A DNA stretch of 64,000 nucleotides from Clusia tigrina (Eukaryota; Arthropoda; Insecta; Diptera; Clusiidae), in contig OV050031.1 in the NCBI GenBank assembly GCA_920105625.2, forward strand, positions 85,631,995-85,695,994, read 5' to 3'. Both the position numbers and the translations under genes were made by a program. The notes beneath the pieces were generated by a model, which did no database searches, was not told the origin of the DNA, and was given only the letters and a program-made list of their open reading frames with translations. Of the stretch, positions 11,726 through 23,499 are shown one piece after another (the stretch's first letter is position 1; the number at the start of each line of letters is the position of its first letter).

Positions 11726-13385
11726 ATCTACCCCTCTCTGCCTCAGTCGGCGATGCAGCCTCTGTGAGCGTCTCTGTAGGCGTCTCAGTCGCTGCCGCTG
11801 ACGATTGGGGAGTTTGCTGCCTTCTCTATGTCAATATCTACCCTATCTGCCTCAGTCGGCGTCTCAGCCTCTGTCAGAGACTCTGTAGGCGTCTCAGTCG
11901 CTGCCGCTGTCGATTGGAGGGTCTGCTGCCTTCTCTATGCCAATATCTACCCCTATCCGCCTCAGTCGACGTCTCAGTCGGCGTCGCAGTCTCCGTCAGC
12001 GTCTCTGTAGGCGTCTAAGTCGCTGCCGCTGTTGATTGGGGGGTCTGCTGCCTTCTCTATGCCTATATCTACCCCTATCTGCCACAGTCGGCTTCTCAGT
12101 CGGCGTCGCAGCCTCCGTCAGCTTCTTTTCTGGCGTCTCAGTCGCTGCCGCTATCGATTGGGGGGTCTGCTGCCTTTTCTATGATTATATCTTCCACTCT
12201 CTGCCTCAGTCGGAGTCTCAGTCGGCGTCGCAGCCTCTGTCAGCGTCTCTGAAGGCGTCTCAGTTTTTGCCGCTGTCAATTGGGTTGTCTGCTGCCTTCT
12301 CTATGCCTAATTCTAACCATCTCTGCCTCAGTCGGCGTCTCGGTCGGCGACGTACCCTCTGTCAGCGTCTCTGTAGGCGTCTCAGTCGCTGCCGCTGTCG
12401 ATTAGGGGTCTGCTGCCTTCTCTATGCTAATATCTACCCCTCTCTGCCTCAGTCGGGGTCTCAGTCGGCGTCGCAGCCTCTGTCAGCGTCTCTGTAGCCG
12501 TCTCAGTAGCTGCCGCTGTCGATTGCGGAGTCTGCTGCCGTCTCTATGCCTACATTTACCCCTACCTGCCTCAGTCGGCAACTCATTCGGCTTCGCAGCA
12601 TCTGTCAGCGTCTCTGTACGCTTCTCAGTCGCTGCTGCTGTCGATTGGGGGGTCTGGTGCCTTCTCTATGCCTATATCTAACAACTATCTGCCTCAGTCG
12701 ACGTCTCAGTCGGCGTCGCAGCCTCTGTCACCGTCTCTGTAGGCGTCTCAGTCGCTGCCGCTGTTGGGTGGGGGGTCTGCTGCTTTCTCTATGCCTATAT
12801 CTACCCCTATCTGCCTCAGTCGGCGTCTCAGAAGCCGTCGCAGCCTCTGTCAGCGTCTCTGTAGGCGTCTCAGTCGCTGCCGCTGTCGATTGGGGGTCTG
12901 CTGCCTTTTATATACCTATATCTACCACACTCTGCCTCAGTCGGAGTCACAGTCGGCGTCGCAGCCTCTGTCAGCGTCTCTGAAGGCGTCTCTGTAGGCG
13001 TCTCAGTCGCTGCCGCTGCCGATTGGGGGTCTGCTGCCTTTTCTACGCCTATATCTAACACTCTCTGCCTCAGTTGGAGTCTCAGTCGGCGTCGCAGCCT
13101 CTGTAAGCGTGTCTGTAAGCGTCTCAGTCACTGCCGCTTCGATTGGGGGGTCTGCTCCCTTCTCTATGCCTATATCTACCCGTATCTGCCTCAGTCGGCC
13201 TCGCAGCCTCTGTTAGCATCTCTGTAGGCGTCTCAGTCGCTGCCGCTGTTGATTGGGGGAACTGCTGCTTTCTCTATGCCTATATCTACCCCTATCTGCC
13301 TCAGTCGGCGTCTCAGAAGCCGTCGCAGCCTCTGTCAGCGTCTATGTAGGCGTCTCAGTCGCTGCCGCTGTCGATTGGGGGGTCT
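11726..13385 (+). repeat. Duplicated block D, copy 2
   Basis: This is the partner of 9200-10873. At its right end, near 13378-13385, similarity passes directly to the block that matches 2345-3127. The sequence around 13.4 kb is therefore a join between two source segments that lie about 7 kb apart elsewhere in the array. The join is in register with the monomer. Confidence 0.85.
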
Positions 13386-14160
13386 GATGCCTTCTCTATG
13401 CCTATATCTACCCCTATCTGCTTCAGTCGGAGTCTCAGTCGGCATCGCAGCCTCTGTCAGCGTCTATGTAGGCGTCTTATTCGCCGCCACCGTCGATTGG
13501 AAGGTCTGCTGCCTTCTCTATGCCAATATCAACCCTTATCTGCCTCAGTCGGCGTCGCAGCCTCTGTCAGCGTCTCTGTAGGCATCTCAGTCGCTGCCAC
13601 TGTCGATTGGGGGTCTTCTGCCAACTGTATGCTTATATCTACCCCTATCTGCCTCAGTCGGCATCTTAGTCGGCGTCGCAGCCTCTATCAGCGCCTCTGT
13701 AGGCGTCTCAGTTGTTGCCGCTGTCGATTGGTGGGTCTGCTGCCTTCTCTATGCCTATATCTACCCCTACCTGCCTCAGTCGGCGTCACAGTCGGCTTCG
13801 CAGCCTCTGTCAGTGTCTCTGTAGGCGTCTCTGTACGCGTCTCAGTCGCTGCCGCTGTCGATTGGGGTTCTGCTGCGTTCTCTATGCCAATATCTACCAC
13901 TATCTGCCTCAGTCGGCGTCTCAGTCGGCGTCGCAGTCGGCGTCGCAGCCTCTGTCAGTGTCTCTTTAGGCGTCTCAGTCGCTGCCGCTGTCGATTGGAG
14001 GATCTGCTGCCTTCTCTATGCCAATATCTACCCCTCTCTGCCTCAGTCGGCGTTGCAGCCTCTGTGAGCGTCTCTGTAGGCGTCTCAGTCGCTGCCGCTG
14101 ACGATTGGGGGGTCTGCTGCCTTCTCTATGTCAATATCTACCCTATCTGCCTCAGTCGGC
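13378..14160 (+). repeat. Duplicated block C, copy 2
   Basis: Partner of 2345-3127, offset 11033. It keeps the same order of variant cores. Private changes include GCCACCGTCG for GCCGCCGTCG near 13490, AATATCAACCC near 13528 and GTTGTTGCCG for GTTTTTGCCG near 13711. Similarity ends where this copy has GGCGTCTCAGCC and the other has GGCGTCGCAGCC. Confidence 0.87.
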
Positions 14161-14930
14161 GTCTCAGCCTCTGTCAGAGTCTCTGTAGGCGTCTCAGTCG
14201 CTGCCGCTGTCGATTGGAGGGTCTGCTGCCTTCTCTATGCCAATATCTACCCCTCTCTGCCTCAGTCGGGGTCTCAGTCGGCGTCGCAGCCTCTGTCAGC
14301 GTCTCTGTAGGCGTCTCAGTCGCTGCCGCTGTCGATTGGGGGGTTTGCTGCATTCTCTATGCCAATATCTACCCCTATCTGCCTCAGTCAGCGTCTCAGT
14401 CAGCGTCGCACCCTCTGTCAGCGTCTCTGTAGCCGTCTCAGTCGATTGGGGTTCTGCTGCATTCTCTATGCCTATATTTACCCCTATCTGCCTCAGTCGG
14501 CGTCTCAGTCGGCGTCGCAGCCTCTGTCAGCGTCTTTGTAGGCGTCTCAGTCGCTGCCGCTGTCGATTGGGGGGTCTGCTGCCTTCTCTATGCCTATATC
14601 TACCCTTATCTGCCTCTGTCGGGGTCTCAGTCGGCGTCGCAGCCTCTGTCAGCGTCTCTGTAGGCGTCTCAGTCGCTGCCGCTGTCGATTGGGGGGTCTG
14701 CTGCCTTCTCTATGCCAATCTCTACCCCTATCTGCCTCAGTCAGCATCTCAGTCAGCGTCGCACCTTCTGTCAGCGTCTCTGTAGCCGTCTCAGTCGATT
14801 GGGGTTCTGCTGCGTTCTCTGTGCCTATATCTACCCCTATCTGCCTCAGTCGGCATCTCAGTCGGCGTCTCAGTCGGCGTCGCAGCCTCTGTCAGCGTCT
14901 TTGTAGGCGTCTCAGTCGCTGCCGCTGTCG

Positions 14931-15052
14931 ATTGGGGGGTCTGCTGCCTTCTCTATGCCTATATCTACCCTTATCTGCCTCAGTCGGCGTCTCAGTCGGC
15001 GTCGCAGCCTCTGTCAGCGTCTCTGAATGCGTCTCAGTCGCTGCCTCTGTCG
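14931..15052 (+). repeat. Example full-length 122-bp monomer
   Basis: This copy shows the two-part layout. Positions 14931-14980 are the 50-bp core, with a run of six G after ATT, a CTGCTGCC step and the A/T-richer TATGCCTATATC segment. Positions 14981-15052 are twelve hexamers, starting with two copies of the 12-mer CAGTCGGCGTCT/G. The core has no CpG and the hexamer zone carries them all. This copy has CTGAAT where most monomers have CTGTAG, one of the commonest variants. It removes the only plus-strand stop typical of the unit and so lengthens chance open frames. Confidence 0.93.
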
Positions 15053-16244
15053 ATTGGGGGGTCTGCTATCTTCTCTATGCCTATATCTACCCCTATCTGC
15101 CTCAGCCGGTGTCTCAGTTGGCGTCGCAGTCGGCGTCGCAGCCTCTGTCAGCGTCTATGTAGGCGTCTCAATCACTGCCGCCGTCGATTGTGGGGTCTGC
15201 TGCATTCTCTATGCCTATGTCTACCCCCCTCTGCCTCAGTCGGTGTCTCAGTCGGCGTCTCACACGGCGTCGCAGCCTCTGTCAGCATCTCTGAAGGCGT
15301 CTCTGTAGGCGTCTCAGTCGCTGCCGCTGTCGATTGGGGGTCTGCTGCCTTTTCTACGCCTATATCTACCACTCTCTGCCTCAGTTGGAGTCTCAGTCGG
15401 CGTCGCAGCCTTTGTAAGCGTGTCTGTAAGCGTCTCAGTCACTGCTGCTTCGATTGGGGAGTCTGCTGCCTTCTCTATGCCTATATCTACCCGTATCTGC
15501 CTCAGTCGGCCTCGCAGCCTCTGTCAGCATCTCTGTAGGCGTCTCATTTGTTGCCGCTGTCGATTGGGGGGTCTGCTGCCTTCTCTATGCCTATGTCTAA
15601 CCATCTCTGCCTCAGTCGGCGTCTCAGTCGGCTTCGCAGCTTCTGTCAGCGTCACTGTAGGTATCTCAGTCGCTGCCGCTGTCTTTTGGGGGGTCTGCTG
15701 CCTTCTCTATGCCTATGTTTAACCATATCTCCCTCAGTCGGCGTCGCAGCCTCTCGTCACCGTCTCTGTAGACATCTCAGTCGCTGTCGATTGGGGGTCT
15801 GCTGCATTCTCTATGCCTATGTCTACCCCTCTCTGCCTCAGTCGGCGGCTCAGTCGGCGTCGCAGTCTCTGTCAGCGTCGCAGCCTGTGTCAGAGTCTCG
15901 GTAGTCGTCTCAGTCGCTGAAGCTGTCGATTGGGGGTCTGATGCCTTCTCTAAGCCTATATCTTCCCCTATCTCCCTCAGTCGGCGTCGCAGCCTCTCAT
16001 CAGCGTCTCTGTAGACACCTCAGTCGCTGCCGCTGTCGATTGGGGGGTCTATTGCACTCTCTATGTCTATATCTATCCCTATCTGCCTCAGTCGGCGTCT
16101 CAGTCGGCGTCGCAGCCTCTGTCAGCGTCTCTGTAGGCGTCTCAATCGCTGCCGCTGTCGATTGGGGGGTTTGCTGCCTTCTCTTACCCTACCTATTTCA
16201 GTCGGCATCTCAGTCGGCGTCGCAGCGTCTGTCAGCGTCTCTGT

Positions 16245-16437
16245 AGGCGTCTCAGTTGTTGCCGCTGTCGATTGGGGGGTCTGATGTCTTCTCTATGCCT
16301 ATATCTACCCCTATCTGCCTCAGTTGGCGTCGCAGCCTCTGTCAGCGTCTCTGTAGGCGTCTCAGTTTCTGCCGCTGCCGATTGGGGGGGAGGTCTTCTG
16401 CCTTCTCTATGCCTATATCTACCGTTATCTGCCTCAG
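16245..16437 (+). repeat. GGGGGGGAGG core variant, copy 1 (partner ~19350-19542)
   Basis: Offset about 3105. The core near 16380 reads GATTGGGGGGGAGGTCTTC, with an inserted AGG after seven G. I find this only here and at about 19489. It marks a private duplication within zone 2. Confidence 0.82.
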
Positions 16438-16989
16438 TCGGCGTCTCAGTCGGCGTCGTAGCCTGTGTCAGCGTCTCTGTAGGCGTCTCAGTTGTTGCCG
16501 CGGTCGATTAGGGGGTCTGCTGCCTTCTCTATGCCCATATCTACCCCTACCTGCCTCAGTCGGCCTCTCAGTAGGCGTCGCAGCCTCTGTCAGCGTCTCT
16601 GTAGGCTTCTCAGTTTTTGCCGCTGCCGATTGGGTTGTCTGCTGCCTTCTCTATGCCTATTTCTAACCATCTCTGCCTCAGTCGGCGTCTCAGTCGGCGT
16701 CGTAGCCTCTGTCAGCGTCTCTGAATGCGTCTCAGTCGCTGCCGCTGTCGATTGGAGGGTCTGATGCCTTCTCTATGCCTATATCTACCCCTATCTGCCT
16801 CATTCGGAGTCTCAGTCGGCGTCGCAGCCTCTGTCAGCGTCTCTGAATGCGTCTCAGTCACTGCCGCTGCCGATTGGGGGGTCTTCTGCCTTCTCTATGC
16901 CTATATCTACCCCTATCTGCCTCAGTCGGTGTCTCAGTCGGCGTCGCAGCCTCTGTCAGCGTCTCTGTACGAGTCTCAGTGTTTGCCGC

Positions 16990-17650
16990 TGTCGATTGGG
17001 GGGTCTGCTGCCTTCTCTATGCCTATGTCTACCCCTCTCAGCCTCAGTCGGCGTCTCAGTCGGCGTCGCAGCCACTGTCAGCGTCGCACCCTCTGTCAGC
17101 GTCTCTGTAGGCGTCTCAGTTGCTGCCGCTGTCGATTGGGGGGTCTGATGCCTTCAATATACCAATATCTGCCCCTCTCTGCCTCAGTCGGCGCCACAGT
17201 CGGCTTCGCAGCCTCTGTCAGCGAGTCTCTAGGTGTCTGAGTCGCTGCCGCTGTCGATTGGGGGGGTCTGCTGCCTTATCTATGCCAATATCTACCCTTA
17301 ACTGCCTCAGTCGGCGCCTCAGTCGGCGTCGCAGCCTCTGTCAGCGTCGCAGCCTCTGTCAGCATCTCTGTAGGCGTTTCTGTCGCTGCCGCTGTCGATT
17401 GGGGGGTTTGCTACCTTCTCTATGCCTATATCTACCCCTATCTGCCTCAGTCGGCGTCCCAGTCGGCGTCTCAGTCGGCGTCGCAGCCTCTGTCAGCATC
17501 TCAGTAGGCGTCTCAGTCGCTGCCGCTGTCGATTGGGGGGTCTGATGCCTTCTCTATACCAATATCTGCCCCTCTCTGCCTCAGTCGGGGTCACAGTCGG
17601 CGTCGCAGCCTCTGTCAGCGTGTCTGCAGGCGTCTCAGTTGCTGCCGCTG
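16990..17650 (+). repeat. Duplicated block E, copy 1 (partner ~19711-20389)
   Basis: Offset is 2721 up to about 17340 and 2739 afterwards. The partner has one extra 18-bp TCAGCGTCGCAGCCTCTG step near 20080. Shared rare features are CCCTCTCAGCCTCAG, CTTCAATATACCAATATC, AGCGAGTCTCTAGGTGTC and ACCCTTAACTGCC. This is a clear case of length change by slippage of three hexamers between copies. Confidence 0.86.
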
Positions 17651-18370
17651 TCGATTGGGGGGTCTGATGCCTTCTCTATGCCTATGTCTAATCCTCTCTG
17701 CCTCAGTCGGCGTCTCAGTCGGCGTCGCAGCCTCTGTCAGTGTCGCAGTCTCTTGTCTGCGTCTCTGTAGGCGTCTCAGTCGCTGCCGCTGTCGATTGGT
17801 GGGTCTGCTGCCAACTGTATGCCTATATCTACCCCTATCTGCCTCAGTCAGCGTCTCAGTCAGGGTCGCACCCTCTGTCAGCGTCTCTGTAGGCGTCTCA
17901 GTCGCTGCCGCCGTCGATTGGGGGGTCTGCTGCCTTCTCTATGCCAATATCTACCCCTATCTGCCTCAGTCAGCGTCTCAGTCAGGGTCGCACCCTCTGT
18001 CAGCGTCTCTGTAGGCGTCTCAGTCGCTGCCGCCGTCGATTGGGGGGTCTGCTGCCTTCTCTATGCCTATGTCTAATCCTCTCTGCCTCAGTCGGCGTCT
18101 CAGTCGGCGTCGCAGCCTCTGTCAGTGTCGCAGTCTCTTGTCTGCGTCTCTGTAGGCGTCTCAGTCGCTGCCGCTGTCGATTGGGGGGTCTGCTGCCAAC
18201 TGTATGCCTATATCTACCCCTATCTGCCTCAGACAGCGTCTCAGTCAGGGTCGCACCCTCTGTCAGCGTCTCTGTAGGCGTCTCAGTCGCTGCCGCCGTC
18301 GATTGGGGGGTCTGCTGCCTTCTCTATGCCTATATCTACCCTTATCTGCCTCAGTCGGCGTCTCTGTCGG

Positions 18371-19301
18371 CGTCGCAGCCTCTGTCAGCGTCGCAGCTTC
18401 TGTCAGCGTCTCTGTAGGTGTCTCAGTCGCTGCCGCCGTCGATTGGGGGGTCTGCTGCCTTCTCTATGCCAATATCTACCCCTATCTGCCTCAGTCAGGG
18501 TCGCACCCTCTGTCAGCGTCTCTGTAGGCGTCTCAGTCGCTGCCGCCGTCGATTGGGGGGGTCTGCTGCCTTCTCTATGCCTATATCTACCCCTATCTAC
18601 CTCAGTCGGCGTCGCAGCCTCTGTCAGCATCTCTGTAGGCGTCTCAGTTGCAGCCGCTGTTGATTGGAGGGGTCTGCTGCCTTCTATATGCCTATATTTA
18701 CCCCTATCTGCCTCAGTCGGCGTCTCAGTCGGCTTCTCAGAAGCCGTCGCAGCCTCTGTCAACATCTCTTTTGGCGTCTCAGTCGCTGCCGCCGTCGATT
18801 GGGGGGGTCTGCTGCCTTCTCTATGCCTATATCTACCCCTATCTGCCTCAGTCGGCGTCTCAGTAGGCGTCGCAGCCTCTGTCAGCGTCTCTCTAGGCGT
18901 CTCAGTTTTTGCCGCTGTCAATTGGATTGTCTGCTGCCTTCTCTATGCCTATGTCTAACCATCTCTGCCTCAGTCGGCGTCTCAGTCGGCGTCGCAGCAT
19001 CTGTCAGCGTCGCAGCTTCAGACAGCGTCTCTGTAGGCGTGTCAGTCGCTGCCGCTGTCGATTGGGGGGTCTGCTGCCAACTGTATGCCTATATCTCCCC
19101 TACCTGCCTCAGTCGGCGTCACAGTCGTCTTCTCAGCCTCTGTCAGCGTCACTGTAGGTGTCTCAGTCACTGCCGCTGTTGATTGGGGGGTCTGCTGCCT
19201 TCTCAATGCCTATATCTACCCTTATCTGCCTTAGTCGTCGTCTCAGTCGGCGTCGCAGCCTCTGTCAGCGTCTCTGAATGCGTCTCAGTCACTGCCGCTG
19301 T
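18371..19301 (+). repeat. Duplicated block F, copy 1 (partner ~20970-21911)
   Basis: Offset is about 2598 at the left, becoming 2610 after the partner's extra 12-mer near 21090. Shared rare features are CTCAGTTGCAGCCGCTGTTG, TCAACATCTCTTTTGG, TTGGATTGTCTG, GCTTCAGACAGCG and TATCTCCCCTACC. The match stops at 19301, where this copy loses a core. Confidence 0.86.
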
Positions 19302-19371
19302 CTGTCAGCGTCTCTGTAGGCGTCTGTCAGCGTCTGTCAGCGTCTCTGTAGGCGTCTCAGTAGTTGCCGCT
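19302..19371 (+). repeat. Hexamer-only junction: one core missing
   Basis: After CACTGCCGCTG the sequence goes straight to TCTGTCAGCGTCTCTGTAGG, then CGTCTGTCAGCG twice, before the next CTGCCGCTGTCGATT-type start (here GTTGCCGCTG). A complete 50-bp core expected here is absent. The partner copy at 21911 keeps its core, so this is a deletion with local hexamer shuffling. Confidence 0.8.
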
Positions 19372-22300
19372 GTCGATTGGGGGGTCTGATGTCTTCTCTA
19401 TGCCTATATCTACCCCTATCTGCCTCAGTTGGCGTCGCAGCCTCTGTCAGCGTCTCTGTAGGCGTCTCAGTTTCTGCCGCTGTCGATTGGGGGGGAGGTC
19501 TTCTGCCTTCTCTATGCCTATATCTACCCTTATCTGCCTCAGTCGCAGCTTCTGTCAGCGTCTCTGTAGGTGTCTCAGTCGCTGCCGCCGTCGATTGGGG
19601 GGTCTGCTGCCTTCTCTATGCCAATATCTACCCCTATCTGCCTCAGTCAGCGTCTCAGTCAGGGTCGCACCCTCTGTCAGCGTCTCTGTAGGCGTCTCAG
19701 TCGCTGCCGCCGTCGATTGGGGGGTCTGCTGCCTTCTCTATGCCTATGTCTACCCCTCTCAGCCTCAGTCGGCGTCTCAGTCGGCGTCGCAGCCACTGTC
19801 AGCGTCGCACCCTCTGTCAGCGTCTCTGTAGGCGTCTCAGTTGCTGCCGCTGTCGATTGGGGGGTCTGATGCCTTCAATATACCAATATCTGCCCCTCTC
19901 TGCCTCAGTCGGCGCCACAGTCGGCTTCGCAGCCTCTGTCAGCGAGTCTCTAGGTGTCTGAGTTGCTGCCGCTGTCGATTGGGGGGGTCTGCTGCCTTAT
20001 CTATGCCAATATCTACCCTTAACTGCCTCAGTCGGCGCCTCAGTCGGCGTCGCAGCCTCTGTCAGCGTCGCAGCCTCTGTCAGCGTCGCAGCCTCTGTCA
20101 GCATCTCTGTAGGCGTTTCTGTCGCTGCCGCTGTCGATTGGGGGGTCTGCTACCTTCTCTATGCCTATATCTACCCCTATCTGCCTCAGTCGGCGTCCCA
20201 GTCGGCGTCTCAGTCGGCGTCGCAGCCTCTGTCAGCATCTCAGTAGGCGTCTCAGTCGCTGCCGCTGTCGATTGGGGGGTCTGATGCCTTCTCTATACCA
20301 ATATCTGCCCCTCTCTGCCTCAGTCGGGGTCACAGTCGGCGTCGCAGCCTCTGTCAGCGTCTCTGCAGGCGTCTCAGTTGCTGCCGCTGTCGATTGGGGG
20401 GTCTGCTGCCTTCTCTATACCAATATCTGCCCCTCTCTGCCTCAGTCGGGGTCTCAGTCGGCGTCGCAGCCTCTATCAGCGTCTCTGTAGGCGTCTCAGT
20501 TGTTGCCGCTGTCGATTGGGGGGGTCTGCTGCCTTCTCTATGCCTATGTCTAATCCTCTCTGCCTCAGTCGGCGTCTCAGTCGGCGTCGCAGCCTCTGTC
20601 AGTGTCGCAGTCTCTTGTCTGCGTCTCTGTAGGCGTCTCAGTCGCTGCCGCTGTCGATTGGGGGGTCTGCTGCCAACTGTATGCCTATATCTACCCCTAT
20701 CTGCCTCAGTCGGCATTTCAGTCGGCGTCACAGCCTCTGTCAGCGTCTCTGAATGCGTCTCAGTCGTTGCCGCTGTTGATTGGGGGGTCTGCTGCCTTCT
20801 CTATACCTATATCTACCCTTATCTGCCTCAGTCGGCGTCTCTGTCGGCGTCGCAGCCTCTGTCAGCGTCTCTGTAGGCGTCTCAGTTTTTGCCGCTGTCG
20901 ATTGGGTTGTCTGCTGCCTTCTCTATGCCTATGTCTAACCCTCTCTGCCTCAGTCGGCGTCTCAGTTGGCGTCGCAGCCTCTGTCAGCGTCGCAGCTTCT
21001 GTCAGCGTCTCTGTAGGTGTCTCAGTCGCTGCCGCCGTCGATTGCGGGGTCTGCTGCCTTCTCTATGCCAATATCTACCCCTATCTGCCTCAGTCAGCGT
21101 CTCAGTCAGGGTCGCACCCTCTGTCAGCGTCTCTGTAGGCGTCTCAGTCGCTGCCGCCGTCGATTGGGGGGGTCTGCTGCCTTCTCTATGCCTATATCTA
21201 CCCCTATCTACCTCAGTCGGCATCGCAGCCTCTGTCAGCATCTCTGTAGGCGTCTCAGTTGCAGCCGCTGTTGATTGGGGGGTCTGCTGCCTTCTCTATG
21301 CCTATATTTACCCCTATCTGCCTCAGTCGGCGTCTCAGTCGGCTTCTCAGAAGCCGTCGCAGCCTCTGTCAACATCTCTTTTGGCGTCTCAGTCGCTGCC
21401 GCCGTCGATTGGGGGGGTCTGCTGCCTTCTCTATGCCTATATCTACCCCTATCTGCCTCAGTCGGCGTCTCAGTAGGCGTCGCAGCCTCTGTCAGCGTCT
21501 CTCTAGGCGTCTCAGTTTTTGCCGCTGTCGATTGGATTGTCTGCTGCCTTCTCTATGCCTATGTCTAACCATCTCTGCCTCAGTCGGCGTCTCAGTCGGC
21601 GTCGCAGCATCTGTCAGCGTCGCAGCTTCAGACAGCGTCTCTGTAGGCGTGTCAGTCGCTGCCGCTGTCGATTGGGGGGTCTGCTGCCAACTGTATGCCT
21701 ATATCTCCCCTACCTGCCTCAGTCGGCGTCACAGTCGGCTTCTCAGCCTCTGTCAGCGTCACTGTAGGTGTCTCAGTCACTGCCGCTATTGATTGGGGGG
21801 TCTGCTGCCTTCTCAATGCCTATATCTACCCTTATCTGCGTTAGTCGTCGTCTCAGTCGGCGTCGCAGCCTCTGTCAGCGTCTCTGAATGCGTCTCAGTC
21901 ACTGCCGCTGTCGATTGGGGGGTCTTCTGCCGTCTCTATGCCAATATCTACCCCTCTCTGGTGTCAGTCGGGGTCTCAGTCGGCGTCGCAGCCTCTGTCA
22001 GCGTCTCTGTAGGCGTCTCAGTCGCTGCCGCTGTCGATTGGGGGGGTCTGCTGCCTTCTCTATGCCTATATTTACCTCTATCTGCCTCAGTCGACATCTC
22101 AGTCAGCGTCGCAGCCTCTATCAGCGTCTCTGTAGGCGTATCAGTTGTTGCCGCTGTCCATTGGGTTGTCTGGTGCCTTCTCTATGCCTATGTCTAACCA
22201 TCTCTGCGTCAGTCGGCGTCTCAGTCGGCGTCTCAGTCGGCGTCGCAGCCTCAGTCCGCGTCGCAGCCTCTGTCAGCGTCTCTGTAGGCGTCTCAGTCGC

Positions 22301-23149
22301 TGCCGCTGTCGACTGATGGTCTGCTGCCTTCTCTATGCCCTACCTGCCTCAGTCGGCGTCACAGTCGGCTTCTCAGCCTCTGTCAGCGTCTCTGTAGGCG
22401 TCTCAGTTGTTGCCGCTGTCGATTGGGGGGGGTCTGCTGCCTTCTCTATGCCTATGTCTACCCCTCTCTGCCTCAGTCGGCGTCTCAGTCGGCGTCGCAG
22501 CCACTGTCAGCGTCGCACCCTCTGTCAGCGTCTCTGTAGGCTTCTCAGTCGCTGCTGCTGTCAATTGGGGTGGTCTGCTGCTCTCTCTATGCCTATCTCT
22601 TCCCCTATCTCCCTCAGTCGGCGCCACAGTCGGCTTCGCAGCCTTTGTCAGCGTCTCTCTAGGTGTCTGAGTCGCTGCCGCTGTCGATTGGGGGGGTCTG
22701 CTGCCTTATCTATGCCAATATCTACCCTTATCTGCCTCAGTCGGCGCCTCGGTCGGCGTCGCAGCCTCTGTCAGCGTCGCAGCCTCTGTCAGCGTGGCAG
22801 CTTCTGTCAGCGTCTCTTTAGGCGTCTCAGTCGCTGCCGCTGTCGATTGGGGGTCTGCTACCTTCTCTATGCCTATATCTACCCCTATCTGCCTCAGTCA
22901 GCGTCTCAGTCGGCGTCGCAGCCTCTTGTCAGCGTCTCTGTAGGGATCTCAGTCGTTGTCGCTGTCGATTGGAGGGTCTGCTGCCTTCTCAATGCCTATA
23001 GTTACCCTTATCTGCTTTAGTCGGTATCTCAGTCGGCGCCGCAGCCTCTGTCAGCATCTCAGTAGGCGTCTCAGTCGCTGCCGCTGTCGATTGGGGGGTC
23101 TGCTGCCTTCTCTATGCCTATATTTAACTCTATCTGCCTCAGTCAGCAT

Positions 23150-23220
23150 CGAGGTCGACGTCGCAGCATCTATAAGCGTCTCAGTAGTTGCCGCTGTCTC
23201 TATGCCTCTGTCTAACCATC
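23150..23220 (+). repeat. Monomer with truncated core
   Basis: The sequence passes from GTTGCCGCTGTC straight to TCTATGCCTCTG. The ATTGGGGGGTCTGCTGCC part of the core is absent. Similar partial core losses occur near 7285 (TATATCTGCCTCAG), 11258 (CTCTATGCCTCAGCC), 16184 (CTTCTCTTACCC) and 22340 (CTATGCCCTACC). Confidence 0.82.
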
Positions 23221-23499
23221 TCTGCCTCAGTCGGCGTCTCAGTCGGCGTTGCAGCCTCTGTCACCGTCGCAGCCTCTGTCAGCGTCGCAGCCTCTGTCAG
23301 AGTCTCTGTAGGCGTCTCAGTCGCTGCCGCTGTCGACTGGGGGTCTGCTGCTTTCTCTATGCCTATATCTACCCCTACCTGCCTCAGTCGGCGTCACAGT
23401 CGGCCTCGCAGCCTCTGTCAGCGTCTCTGTAGGTGTCTCAGTCGCTGCCGCTGTCGAGTGGGGGGTCTGCGGCCTTCTCTATGCCTATATCTACCCCTA

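Larger units (their letters stand above)
1..15170 (+). repeat. Array zone 1: GGGGTTCTGCTGCG and CTGCCAACTG monomers
   Basis: This zone mixes full 122-bp units with frequent short ones. The short units lack the CTGCCGCTG hexamers before the core (GCCGTCTCAGTCGATTGGGG) or lack one 12-mer (CAGTCGGCGTTGCAGCC). Markers that recur here are GATTGGGGTTCTGCTGCG, TCTGTACGCGTCTCAG, CTGCCAACTGTATGCTT, TTATTCGCCGCC and TATGTCAATATC. The long repeats I traced from this zone (1/5170, 1030/5590, 2345/13378, 9200/11726) lie within it. The border with zone 2 is approximate and rests on marker turnover, not on a sharp junction. Confidence 0.7.
15171..22120 (+). repeat. Array zone 2: GTCTAATCC and CAGTCAGGGTCGCACC monomers
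   Basis: This zone begins with a run of more divergent monomers (about 15.2-16.3 kb), including cores changed to CTCTCGTCACCG and one shortened core near 16184. It then holds two interleaved duplications at about 2.6-2.7 kb spacing (16990/19710 and 18371/20970). Typical variants are TATGTCTAATCCTCTC, CAGTCAGGGTCGCACC, TCAGAAGCCGTCGCAGCC and a core with GGGGGGGAGGTCTTCTGCC at about 16380 and 19490. The CAGTCAGGG form also occurs in zone 3, so the zones share ancestry. Borders are approximate. Confidence 0.68.

Noticed and set aside
18403..18921. 172-codon minus-strand frame with Thr-Glu-Thr-Pro-Thr-Glu-Ala repeats, resembling a low-complexity surface protein
   Set aside because: The motif is the reverse complement of the hexamer zone. 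Frames on this strand are broken by TGA and TAG in neighbouring monomers, and G-run changes shift them. The longest run of the motif (47125-47346) is simply the expanded 12-mer.
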